Of a DNA stretch of 64,000 nucleotides, positions 50,233-59,213 are shown one piece after another. The stretch's first letter is position 1. Every line of letters starts with the position of its first letter. Below the pieces are notes generated by a model. That model had not been told where the DNA came from. It saw only the letters and a list, made by a program, of their open reading frames with translations, and searched no databases. Both the position numbers and the translations under genes were made by a program. Source of the DNA: Polaromonas sp. (GTDB lineage: Bacteria > Pseudomonadota > Gammaproteobacteria > Burkholderiales > Burkholderiaceae_C); NCBI GenBank assembly GCA_030683705.1, contig JAUXPP010000057.1, positions 1 to 64,000 on the forward strand. The letters run 5' to 3'.

Positions 50233-51651
50233 TCAGTGGCCGGCATGGCCGGAAGGTTTGCGGATCTGCACTTCGGTCACGGGGCCCGCTGCGGCCGCCG
50301 GCATGGCCTGGCTGCCTGGGCGCGGCCGCGCCGGGTCGGGCAGCGCGCCGGTCCATTCGTAGGCGACGGTGCCGGCCGGGTGCTTGTACCAGCCCGGGTC
50401 CCTGTAGTCGCCGGGTTTCTGGTTTTTGCGCACCTTGAGCATGCTGAACATGCCGCCCATTTCGACAGGACCGAAGGGGCCGGTGCCGGTCATCATGGGT
50501 GCGGTGTTCTCCGGGATTTCCATCTCCATCTCGCCCATGTCGGCCATGCCGCGCTCGCCCATGACCATGTAGTCGGGCACGGCCTTCTGCAGCTTCTTGA
50601 TCAGGCCGCGGTGATCCACACCTATCATGGTCGGCACATCGTGGCCCATGGCGTTCATGGTGTGGTGGCTCTTGTGGCAGTGGAAGGCCCAGTCGCCTTC
50701 CTCGTCGGCCAGAAACTCGATCTGCCGCATCTGGCCCACCGCCACATCGGTGGTGACCTCGTACCAGCGTGTCGATTTCGGGGTGGGACCGCCGTCGGTG
50801 CCGGTGACCAAAAACTCATGGCCGTGCAGGTGGATGGGGTGGTTGGTCATGGTCAGGTTGCCCATGCGTATGCGCACCTTGTCGCCCTGGCGCACGTTGA
50901 GCGTGTCTATGCCCGGGAAGATGCGGCTGTTCCACGACCACAGGTTGAAGTCCAGCATGGTCATGATTTTTGGCGTCATGCTGCCGGGGGCTATGTCGTA
51001 GGCGTTGAGCAAAAACACGAAGTCGCGGTCCACCTCGGCTATCAGCGGGTGTTTCGCTTTGGGATGGGTGATCCAGAAACCCATCATGCCCATGGCCATT
51101 TGTGTCATTTCGTCGGCGTGCGGGTGGTACATGAAGGTGCCGGGCCGCCGTGCGACAAACTCGTAGACAAAGGTCTTGCCGACCGGGATGGCCGGCTGGG
51201 TCAGGCCCGAGACCCCGTCCATGCCATTGGGCAGGCGCTGGCCGTGCCAATGGATGCTGGTATGTTCAGGCAGCTTGTTGGTGACAAAAATACGCACCCG
51301 GTCGCCTTCCACCACCTCGATGGTCGGACCGGGGCTCTGTCCGTTGTAGCCCCACATGTTGGCCTTGAAGCCGGGCGTCATTTCGCGCACCACCGGTTCG
51401 GCCACCAGGTGAAATTCCTTGACACCGTTGTTCATGCGCCAGGGCAGGGTCCAGCCGTTGAGCGTGACCACCGGCTTGTAGGGCCGGCCGGTGTTGGGGA
51501 TGAGCGGCGGCATGGTGTCGGGCTTGCCCTGCAGCACCGGCTCGGGCAGTGCAGCCATGGCGACGCGGCTGACCGCGCTGGCTGCCACGGCTGTCGCCGT
51601 GGCAGCAGCAGCGCCGGCAAAAAATCGTCTGCGTTCGTTGTTGATGCTCAT
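50233..51651 (-). CDS. Copper-resistance multicopper oxidase (CopA-type), Tat signal
   Basis: RRRFFAGAAAATA; SIHWHGQRLPNGMDG, YHPHADEM, HPIHLHGHEFLVTG, FHCHKSHHTMNAMGHD. Confidence 0.93.
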   Translation of the reverse strand: MSINNERRRFFAGAAAATATAVAASAVSRVAMAALPEPVLQGKPDTMPPLIPNTGRPYKPVVTLNGWTLPWRMNNGVKEFHLVAEPVVREMTPGFKANMWGYNGQSPGPTIEVVEGDRVRIFVTNKLPEHTSIHWHGQRLPNGMDGVSGLTQPAIPVGKTFVYEFVARRPGTFMYHPHADEMTQMAMGMMGFWITHPKAKHPLIAEVDRDFVFLLNAYDIAPGSMTPKIMTMLDFNLWSWNSRIFPGIDTLNVRQGDKVRIRMGNLTMTNHPIHLHGHEFLVTGTDGGPTPKSTRWYEVTTDVAVGQMRQIEFLADEEGDWAFHCHKSHHTMNAMGHDVPTMIGVDHRGLIKKLQKAVPDYMVMGERGMADMGEMEMEIPENTAPMMTGTGPFGPVEMGGMFSMLKVRKNQKPGDYRDPGWYKHPAGTVAYEWTGALPDPARPRPGSQAMPAAAAGPVTEVQIRKPSGHAGH

Positions 51652-51652
51652 A

Positions 51653-53071
51653 TCAATGTCCTTTGGCGTCGCTGCCGCTGGCAGCAGCGCCGGCGGCCAG
51701 GGGCGCCATGCCGGCGGAAGTCCCTGTCAGTGTGGTTTGCAGGTCGGTATCGGCGAGCCAGAAGTCGCGCTGCGCTTCTATGCTGGCGTTGACCGCCGCG
51801 ATGGATGTGCGGGTGTCGGCCAGCAGGTCGAACACGCTGCTGAGCATGCCGTTGTAGCGCAGCAGCAACTCGTTGTTGATGAACTTGCGCAGCGGCACGA
51901 CTTCATCGCGGTAGTGCAGCGCCAGGTCATGCGCCGTGCGCCAGGCGTGGTAACTTTCGCGCGCCTCGGAGCGGGCCTGGATGGCGGTTTCGCGCACGCG
52001 CGCCACTGACTGCATGTACTGGCCCTGCGCGCGCGCATTGCTGGCGCCGCCCCAGTCGAAGATGGGCAGCGGCAGCTCCAGCTCCCAGCCGCGCTTGATC
52101 TCCTTGTCACCCGTCGCATTGTCGAAGGTGGTGTTGCGCGAATATTTGGCATCGAGCGCGTTGATGAAGCCGGTGCTGCGGGTCAGGCCCATCGAGTCGG
52201 CGACGTAGCCTGCCTGCGCCATGCTGGCGCGCACGTCGAGGCGATCACGCAGCGCGCTGGCCTCGATGTCCGGCATGTCGGCGATGGTTTTGGGCAGGTC
52301 CGGCAAGCGCTCGCTGAGCCTGAACTGCGTCTGCGTGCCCCACAAACCCATCAGGCGTATGAGTTTTTCGCGCGCGGCAAACGCCGCGTTCTGGCTGCGT
52401 GCCAGCTGCGCCGCGGCATCGGCGACAAACGCCTGTTCGCGCGCCTGGTTCAGCTTGCTCCAGTTGCCCACACGGGCCAGGCGCCGCGCCAGCTCACCGC
52501 TGGCCTCGGCGGCCTCCTTGGCGTCTTTCATGTAGCTCGCCGTCTGCTGCGCGGCGACGGCGTTGATCCAGGCCTTGCGTGTGTCGGCGGCGAGTTTGAC
52601 CACCTCCTGCGCCGCCTGAAGTTTGGCCACCTCATGCTGCTGGCTCTGGTACCTGGCGCGCCAGGGCAGGGTCAGCAGGCCGATGACATTGAAGCCGATG
52701 CCGCGCTCGATTTCCACCTTGCGGCCTTCGACAAAACGGCCAATCGAGAAATGCGGGTTGGGCAGCGTGCCGGCGCGCACACGATCGGCATCGCTGATGC
52801 CCAATGAGGCCATGGAAGCGTGGATGCCCGGGTTGTTCAGCAGTGCAATCCGGACTGCTGATTCAGCGCTCAGGGGCTCGGCCAGCAGCCGGGTCACCGC
52901 CTCGCGGGTCTCCGCGCTGTCGCCACGCCCGACCGGCGCGTTGATGCCCGCGGTTTTGCCCGCGGTCAGGGTGTTGACGTCCGTCTGGTTGCCGTCGGGC
53001 GACAGGCTGGCGCAGCCAGCCAGCGTCGCGGCTGCCAGCAGCGCCGTTGCGGATTTGGGAAATGACAACAT
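51653..53071 (-). CDS. TolC/CusC-family outer-membrane efflux lipoprotein
   Basis: LAGCASLS lipobox; EPLSAESAVRIALLNNPGIHASMASLGISDADRVRAGTLPNPHFSIG. Confidence 0.9.
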   Translation of the reverse strand: MLSFPKSATALLAAATLAGCASLSPDGNQTDVNTLTAGKTAGINAPVGRGDSAETREAVTRLLAEPLSAESAVRIALLNNPGIHASMASLGISDADRVRAGTLPNPHFSIGRFVEGRKVEIERGIGFNVIGLLTLPWRARYQSQQHEVAKLQAAQEVVKLAADTRKAWINAVAAQQTASYMKDAKEAAEASGELARRLARVGNWSKLNQAREQAFVADAAAQLARSQNAAFAAREKLIRLMGLWGTQTQFRLSERLPDLPKTIADMPDIEASALRDRLDVRASMAQAGYVADSMGLTRSTGFINALDAKYSRNTTFDNATGDKEIKRGWELELPLPIFDWGGASNARAQGQYMQSVARVRETAIQARSEARESYHAWRTAHDLALHYRDEVVPLRKFINNELLLRYNGMLSSVFDLLADTRTSIAAVNASIEAQRDFWLADTDLQTTLTGTSAGMAPLAAGAAASGSDAKGH

Positions 53072-53079
53072 GGTGAAGC

Positions 53080-53394
53080 TCAATGTTTGTGGGGATGGGC
53101 CGCTGCAGGCGGTGCAGCCTCTGGCCTGGCCGCAGGGGCCGCTGGCGCTGCCTGCTGTTGCTCCCACTTGAGGATGTCGACGTGGCCGCGCGTGAACCGG
53201 CCGACCTCGTTGTTGGCTTTTTTCCAGTCCTCACGAGCGGCTTCCACGCCGGTGGGCAGGTCGGCAAACACGGAGCGGTAGCTCACCGCCGGCACGGGTA
53301 CCGCGGGATCGGCGGGCTGCAAGGCCGGTGCGCCCTGGGCATGGGCGTTGCCCAGCGGCAGGAGCAGCATGCAAAAAAGGAAACGGATGGTCAC
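53080..53394 (-). CDS. Small exported protein of unknown function (GTG start proposed)
   Basis: RFLFCMLLLPLGNAHAQ..VSYRSVFADLPTGVEAAREDWKKANNEVGRFTRGHVDILKWEQQQA. Confidence 0.65.
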   Translation of the reverse strand: MTIRFLFCMLLLPLGNAHAQGAPALQPADPAVPVPAVSYRSVFADLPTGVEAAREDWKKANNEVGRFTRGHVDILKWEQQQAAPAAPAARPEAAPPAAAHPHKH

Positions 53395-53505
53395 AAAAAT
53401 CTCCTGACGGACAAGCGGGGCGATCAAAAAATCGCGCGAATCCGGCAAGAAAGGCAGGCAAGCCCGTGCCGGATGGCAAGTACAGGCCCAGTTCGGGCCT
53501 GGAAG

Positions 53506-53925
53506 TCAGGAGATGGGTGGTTTTTGACCGAGCGCGGCGGTGGCGCTGGCGAAGTGGGCAGCCGGCGAGCGCGGCAAAGCTGGTGCCGCCACCGCGGCAT
53601 GCAGGGCAGGAATCAGGGGTGACAGCGCGACGGTGTGGCAGGCCTGGCAAACCGTGCAGGACTCGCAATGCGCATCGGCCAGGGGAAGGCTTGCCCCGGC
53701 GCCATGGCCGGCGCAGTCGGGTGCCGGCGGTTCAACGTGTGACTCTATGGAAACATGGTCAAAATGGCCGCCAGCCCCCGTTCCATGCGCGTGAGATGCT
53801 ACCAATTCGGTAGCGTTCTGCATCTGTGCCGCCTTGGGTGCCGCCATTTCCGTGGCCATCACGTCGCCGACCCAGCCGCGTATCGGCAGCAGGGCGATCA
53901 TGAGGGCGAGGACCAGGTGGCGCAT
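53506..53925 (-). CDS. Small Cys/His-rich protein, paralogue of 47877-48245 with internal insertion
   Basis: MRHLVLALMIALLPIRGWVGDVMATEMA.. NATELVASHAHGTGAGGHF.. CESCTVCQACH .. KPPIS. Confidence 0.7.
   Translation of the reverse strand: MRHLVLALMIALLPIRGWVGDVMATEMAAPKAAQMQNATELVASHAHGTGAGGHFDHVSIESHVEPPAPDCAGHGAGASLPLADAHCESCTVCQACHTVALSPLIPALHAAVAAPALPRSPAAHFASATAALGQKPPIS
53772..53814 (+). repeat. GCTAC-N7-GTAGC variant of repeat family, in-frame in the Cys/His-rich protein
   Basis: cagcccccgttccatgcgcgtgagatGCTACcaattcgGTAGC. Confidence 0.78.
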
Positions 53926-53981
53926 AGGTGAATGATAAAGCCGGGCCGGGAAAGTTCCAATCCCCGCGTAGTCCGGCTGTT

Positions 53982-54365
53982 TTACTTCACCTGGAACCGT
54001 GCCGTGGCCGGCGGCTTGCCGGCCAGCGTCACCACCGCAATGCCCTTGGTGCCTTTGGCGACCGTGAACGCGCCCTTGGCTTCCAGCCTGTCGCCGGCCG
54101 GCAGCAGTTCGGCCTCGGTTTTGTCCCTGCCGTTGAGCAGGGTTACCTTGGCCCTGGCACCGTCCAGTTTCACCGCTTTGCCGTGGTCGCTGATGTAAAT
54201 CTGCAGCGCGTCGGGCCTGGCGACGATTTCGAAGTCGCCGGCCCGGGTTTCCACCACCACACCGCCGAATTTCGGATCGTGGCCATGGCTGTGCTCGCCG
54301 GCGGCCAGGGCGGCCGCGCCGGAGAGGGTCAGGAGGCTGGCAAGCAGGAATTTGTTGAACTTCAT
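53982..54365 (-). CDS. Small periplasmic protein, His-rich N-terminus
   Basis: Signal peptide then AAGEHSHGHDPKFGGVVVETRAGDFEIVARPDALQIYISDHGKAV. Confidence 0.75.
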   Translation of the reverse strand: MKFNKFLLASLLTLSGAAALAAGEHSHGHDPKFGGVVVETRAGDFEIVARPDALQIYISDHGKAVKLDGARAKVTLLNGRDKTEAELLPAGDRLEAKGAFTVAKGTKGIAVVTLAGKPPATARFQVK

Positions 54366-54403
54366 CGGAGACCTTTCAAAACAGACAAGGAGCAGAAAAC
54401 AAA

Positions 54404-57400
54404 CTAAAACGATTCGGTGCCTGCATCGGCCACCAGCGCCGCGATCGGCTTGCGGCCAAACAGCGCAACCATGGCCGGGGTCAAGAACGAGTCGAGCAGG
54501 GTCGAGCTGATCAGGCCCGAAAAAATCACCACCGCGACCGGGTGCAAAATTTCGGTCCCCGGCATGTCGGCCTCGAACAGGAGCGGCGCCAGCGCCAGCG
54601 CCGCCACCAGCGCCGTCATCAGCACCGGGGTGAGCCGCTCCTGCGAGCCGCGCAGCAGCATGGCATGGCCGAAGTTTTCGCCTTCAAAGGCGCACAGGTT
54701 GATGTAATGCGACACTTTCAGAATTCCGTTGCGGATGGCAATGCCTGCCAGGGTGATGAAACCCACCAGCGCCGCTACCGACAGCGGCTGGCCGGACAGC
54801 CACAAACCGAGCACCGCGCCGACCAGCGCCAGCGGTATGTTGGCCATGATGATGGCGGCCAGTACAGCGGACTTGTAGCGCGTGTAAAGAATCAAGAAGA
54901 TCAGCGCCACCGAGCCCAGCGACAGCAGTCCGATCAGGCGCGACGCTTCTTCCTGCGCCTGGAACTGGCCGCCTATCGTGATGAAGTAGCCCTCGGGCAG
55001 GGCGCTGGCGGCAATCGCCGCACGCATGTCCTCCACCACTTCGCTGAGCGCGCGGCCCTGGGTATTGGCCGAGAGCACGATGCGCCGGCGTCCGTCGTCG
55101 CGGCTGACCTGGTTCGGACCGTCCCCTTCCTCCACACTGGCGAGCTGGCTCAGCGCTACCCGCCCACCCGGTGTGTCCATCATCAGGTTTCGCAGGCCTT
55201 GCATACCGCGTGAGGCTTCCGGCAGGCGCAGCACCAGGTCGAAGCGGCGGCTGCCCTCGACGATTTGCGTGACTTTTTCGCCATCGATCAGCACCTGCAG
55301 CTGCTGCAGCAGTTTGGCCGGCGGCAGGCCCAGGCCCAGCGCGCGGTCATAGTCCACCTGGATCCTGATCTGCGGTGTCAGCACCTGTTTTTCGACCTCC
55401 AGGTCCACCACCCCTTCGATGCCGGCGAGCTTTTGCCGCAAGGCCTCGGCTTGCGTGCGCAGGGTGTCCAGGTCATCGCCAAAAATCTTGATGGCGATCT
55501 GCGAACGCACGCCCGACAACATGTGGTCGATGCGGTGGCTGATCGGCTGGCCGATGGCGATCGCTGCGGGCAGGCCGGATACGCGGCTGCGGATATCCGC
55601 ATACACCTCGTCCATGCTGCGCTCGCTGCGTTTGAGTTTCAGGTCCAGCTCCGACACATGCACACCTTCGGCGTGTTCGTCGAGCTCGGCCCGGCCCGAG
55701 CGGCGGCCCACATGTTCGACTTCGGGGACACCGGCCAGCGCCTTTTCAGCCATGCTGCCGATGCGCGCTGACTCGGTCAGGGTGGTGCCGGGGTTCAGTC
55801 GCAGACCGACCAGCGCCACGCCCTCGTTGAAGGGTGGCAAAAAGGTGGTGGGAAAAAACGGCACGGCCGCCATGGCCAGCAGCGCCGCCGTAGCGCCGGC
55901 CAGCAGCCAGGCGCGCGGCGCCTGCAACACCCGGTTCAGCGCCGCGGCGTAACGGGTTTTCACCCACAGCTGCACCCGTGTGTCGCCGTGGTCCAGTCCC
56001 TTGATGCGCGGCAGCAGGTAGTAGGCCATCACGGGTGTCAGCGTGACCGACACCAACATGGACGCCAGCAGCGACACGATGTAGGCGACCGCAAGCGGCT
56101 GCATCAGCCGGCCTTCGATACCGGGCAGGAAAAACAGCGGCAGCAGCACCAGCACAATGATGACCGTGGCGATCAGGATGCCGGAGCGCACCTCCAGCGT
56201 TGCTTTGGCGATCAGTTGCAGCGGGGCTATGCGCTGGGCTTCCGGCGCGGCGCGGTTCATTTTGAGGCGGCGCAGCACGTTCTCCACCCCGACCACGGCA
56301 TCGTCCACCAGCTCGCCGATGGCAATCGTCAGGCCGCCCAGCGTCATGGTGTTGATCGACAGGTCGAAGTAGCGGAACACCAGCACCGTGATCATCACCG
56401 ACACCGGAATTGCCGCCAGCGAAATCAGCGTGGTCCGGATGTTGAGCAGGAAGAAATACAGCACCACGGCCACCACCGCGGCCGCCGCGAGCAGCTTGCC
56501 GCGCAAGGTGTCCACCGAGGATTCGATGAAGGTGGCCTGGCGCATCGTGACCTTGGGCTCGCCCATGCCGGGCGGCATGCCCATCTTCAGTTCTGCAATG
56601 GCGGCTTCGACCTGCGCCGTCAGCTTCAGGGTGTCGGCATCGGGCTGTTTCTGGATGCCCAGGATCACGGCGGGCTGGCCATTGAGGCCTGCGTCGCCGC
56701 GTTTGATGGCCGGCGCAAAGCTCACCCTGGCGACCTGGTTGAGCTGGATCGGCCTGCCGTTCTGGAACGCCACCGGCAGGCGCTCCAGGTCCTGCAGCCG
56801 CGTGGTGCGGCCGATGTTGCGGATCAGGTATTCGCGTGAATTGAGCTCCAGAAAACCGCCGCTGGTGTTGCCAGAGAAACCCTTGAGCGCCGCTTCGATG
56901 GCTTCAAGATCCACCTTGAGTGCCGCCATCAGGGCGGTGTCGGGCTGCACCTGGTACTGGCGCACCTCGCCGCCTATCGGCACCACCTGGGCCACGCCGG
57001 GCAGGGTCAGCAGGCGCGGGCGCATCACGAAGTCGGCGTATTCACGCACCGCCATCGGGCTGATTTTTCCGGTGTCTATCGGCAGCGCCAGCAGCATGAT
57101 CTCGCCCATGATGGAACTGATGGGTCCCATGCCGACATGTGCCACATCCGGCGGCAACTGGTCGCGCGCCAGTTGCAGGCGTTCGCTCACCATCTGGCGC
57201 GCGCGGTAGATGTCGGTGGTCCAGTCGAAGGTGATGTAAACAAAGGACAGGCCGACGCTGGACACCGAACGGATGTTTTCCACGCCCGGAATGCCGCCCA
57301 TGGCGATTTCCAGCGGCGCGGTGATCAGCTGCTCGACTTCTTCGGGCGCCATGCCGCCGGCTTCGGCCTGCAGCGTGACGGTGGGCTTGTTCAGGTCGGG

Positions 57401-57517
57401 GAACACATCGACCGGCATCTTCACCAGCGTCAGTGCGCCGGCCAGCAGCAGCAGCACGGACAGCACCAGCACCATCAGGCGGTTGGACAGCGAGCCGTGT
57501 ATGAGTTTTTCAAACAT
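54404..57517 (-). CDS. Heavy-metal efflux RND permease (CusA/CzcA family)
   Basis: VLLLLAGALTLVKMPVDVFPDLNKPTVTLQAEAGGMAPEEVEQLIT; 12 TM; IGRSSGRAELDEHAEGVHVSE region. Confidence 0.96.
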   Translation of the reverse strand: MFEKLIHGSLSNRLMVLVLSVLLLLAGALTLVKMPVDVFPDLNKPTVTLQAEAGGMAPEEVEQLITAPLEIAMGGIPGVENIRSVSSVGLSFVYITFDWTTDIYRARQMVSERLQLARDQLPPDVAHVGMGPISSIMGEIMLLALPIDTGKISPMAVREYADFVMRPRLLTLPGVAQVVPIGGEVRQYQVQPDTALMAALKVDLEAIEAALKGFSGNTSGGFLELNSREYLIRNIGRTTRLQDLERLPVAFQNGRPIQLNQVARVSFAPAIKRGDAGLNGQPAVILGIQKQPDADTLKLTAQVEAAIAELKMGMPPGMGEPKVTMRQATFIESSVDTLRGKLLAAAAVVAVVLYFFLLNIRTTLISLAAIPVSVMITVLVFRYFDLSINTMTLGGLTIAIGELVDDAVVGVENVLRRLKMNRAAPEAQRIAPLQLIAKATLEVRSGILIATVIIVLVLLPLFFLPGIEGRLMQPLAVAYIVSLLASMLVSVTLTPVMAYYLLPRIKGLDHGDTRVQLWVKTRYAAALNRVLQAPRAWLLAGATAALLAMAAVPFFPTTFLPPFNEGVALVGLRLNPGTTLTESARIGSMAEKALAGVPEVEHVGRRSGRAELDEHAEGVHVSELDLKLKRSERSMDEVYADIRSRVSGLPAAIAIGQPISHRIDHMLSGVRSQIAIKIFGDDLDTLRTQAEALRQKLAGIEGVVDLEVEKQVLTPQIRIQVDYDRALGLGLPPAKLLQQLQVLIDGEKVTQIVEGSRRFDLVLRLPEASRGMQGLRNLMMDTPGGRVALSQLASVEEGDGPNQVSRDDGRRRIVLSANTQGRALSEVVEDMRAAIAASALPEGYFITIGGQFQAQEEASRLIGLLSLGSVALIFLILYTRYKSAVLAAIIMANIPLALVGAVLGLWLSGQPLSVAALVGFITLAGIAIRNGILKVSHYINLCAFEGENFGHAMLLRGSQERLTPVLMTALVAALALAPLLFEADMPGTEILHPVAVVIFSGLISSTLLDSFLTPAMVALFGRKPIAALVADAGTESF

Positions 57518-57533
57518 GTGGTGCGGCCCCGCG

Positions 57534-59213
57534 TCAGCGAACCTGGTTGACCAGCGGTGCGCCTTGCGTCACCACCCGGTCACCGGCTTTCAGGCCATCC
57601 ACCACCGCCACGGTGTTGCCGTCCAGCGGCAACACGCGCACGTTGCGTGGCTGGAACAGCTCGGCGCCGGTGTGCACCCACACCATGTCCTGGTTGCTGG
57701 CACTCTTGACCACGGCTCCGATGGGCACGGCAAAGCCCTTGACCTGGCTTTTTGTCTGCACGGTCACCTTGACCGGCTGGTGGATGGACAGCGGCACGGC
57801 CGTCCTGCCGGGCATGGTGCGGAACACCAGGGGAATCGCACCTTCGCGCAAGCTGCTGCCGGCGCCGACAAATTGCAGCGGCACGCTGGTGCCGGGCGCC
57901 GGGCTGGCGCTGGCCGAGGCGATGTTGGCGGCCAGCCCGGCATCAAAGGCGCTGGCTTCCACACTCATGCGCGAAGGATCGACGATTTCGAACAGCAAGT
58001 CGCCGGCAGCAACCACCTGGCCGGCCACCACGCCGGCGGCGGCCACCACCCCGGAAACGGGTGCCACCAGCGCTTCGGTGGCCGACACGCTGCCCGCGAC
58101 CGCGGCTGCACGCTGCTGCAGGCTGAGCACGTCGGACTGTGCGGCTTCCATGTCTTTTTGCGGCACCGTGCCTTCGAGCTGCCGCAGCCGCTCCACGCGC
58201 CGGCGCGCCAGCGCCAGGCTGGCGTTGAGTTCGGCGCTTTGCGCCTGCTGGTTGGCGCGTTCAATCGCGCTGCTGGAGGCGCGCACCACCGCGAGGACTT
58301 CTCCCTTGCGCACCGCCTGGCCGAGTTGCGGCAGGCCACGCGGGCCGGCTTCGATGCGCCCGGCCTGCGTCGGCTGCACCTTGCCCCCGGCGGGGCTGTC
58401 CAGCACCACCCGGCCTGTCAGTTCGACCGTGGTCGGCAGGGACGCCTCTTCGATACTGATGGTTCGCACGCCGAGTTGGCGCTGGCTGGCCTTGGGCAAA
58501 AACACGCCGCCATCGGCCAGGCGCCGTGGCGCGTTGCCGCCCGCGGCAGGGGCGGACTCGTTACCGTGGTCATGGCCCGGCCCTGCCTGCGCGTCCAGGG
58601 TGGCGGTTGCGCCCAGGCCCAGGGCGCAGGCGGCCATCAACATGCCGGCCAGGCTTTGGCGCCGGCGCTTTCGCCAGGCCGCAGCGGCGAGTGCCGCCAG
58701 CAGCAGGGCAGCGCCCGCGTACGCAGCCCAGCGCAGCCAGGGCCGCGTTGCGCCGGCAAAATCGCCTTCGGCATGCGGGTCGGTGATGACCAGGTCGCCG
58801 CCCAGCAGGTCGGTGTCCTGGCCAGCGGCGACGACAAAACTGACGGCCAGCGTTCCCGGTTGGCCCAGCACTTCGTGTTTGAAGCTGTAGCTGCCGTCCG
58901 GCAGGCGCAAGGCAGATCCTTTGGCTGGACCGGCCTCGACCTCGATGTTTGCATCGGTGACCGGCTCGTTGCTGGCATAGCGGTCCAGGTAAATTTTCAT
59001 CTCGCTGTTCTCGACCACGCCGACCAGCTCGAACAGGTCCGAGTGGCTGGTCACACGCGGTGAAGTGACCGCGCCGGCCGCCGCTGGCGCTTCGGCGCCG
59101 TGGTCTCCCGCCGCCCAGACCGTGGCAAATGCGTTCGACGCTATGAAAATAATAGCTGCCAGCGCTTGCCGGATAAGGGCTGGAAGCTTGTTTGGCTTGT
59201 CATTGGGGTTCAT
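57534..59213 (-). CDS. Heavy-metal efflux membrane-fusion protein (CusB/CzcB family) with extra N-terminal domain
   Basis: HlyD-like VELTGRVVLDSPAGGKVQPTQAGRIEAGPRGLPQLGQAVRKGEVLAVV; N-terminal domain + TM + GHDHGNE. Confidence 0.92.
   Translation of the reverse strand: MNPNDKPNKLPALIRQALAAIIFIASNAFATVWAAGDHGAEAPAAAGAVTSPRVTSHSDLFELVGVVENSEMKIYLDRYASNEPVTDANIEVEAGPAKGSALRLPDGSYSFKHEVLGQPGTLAVSFVVAAGQDTDLLGGDLVITDPHAEGDFAGATRPWLRWAAYAGAALLLAALAAAAWRKRRRQSLAGMLMAACALGLGATATLDAQAGPGHDHGNESAPAAGGNAPRRLADGGVFLPKASQRQLGVRTISIEEASLPTTVELTGRVVLDSPAGGKVQPTQAGRIEAGPRGLPQLGQAVRKGEVLAVVRASSSAIERANQQAQSAELNASLALARRRVERLRQLEGTVPQKDMEAAQSDVLSLQQRAAAVAGSVSATEALVAPVSGVVAAAGVVAGQVVAAGDLLFEIVDPSRMSVEASAFDAGLAANIASASASPAPGTSVPLQFVGAGSSLREGAIPLVFRTMPGRTAVPLSIHQPVKVTVQTKSQVKGFAVPIGAVVKSASNQDMVWVHTGAELFQPRNVRVLPLDGNTVAVVDGLKAGDRVVTQGAPLVNQVR
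59140..59183 (-). repeat. GCTAT-N7-ATAGC repeat inside CusB-like signal peptide
   Basis: Minus: ccagcccttatccggcaagcgctggcaGCTATtattttcATAGC. Confidence 0.85.
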
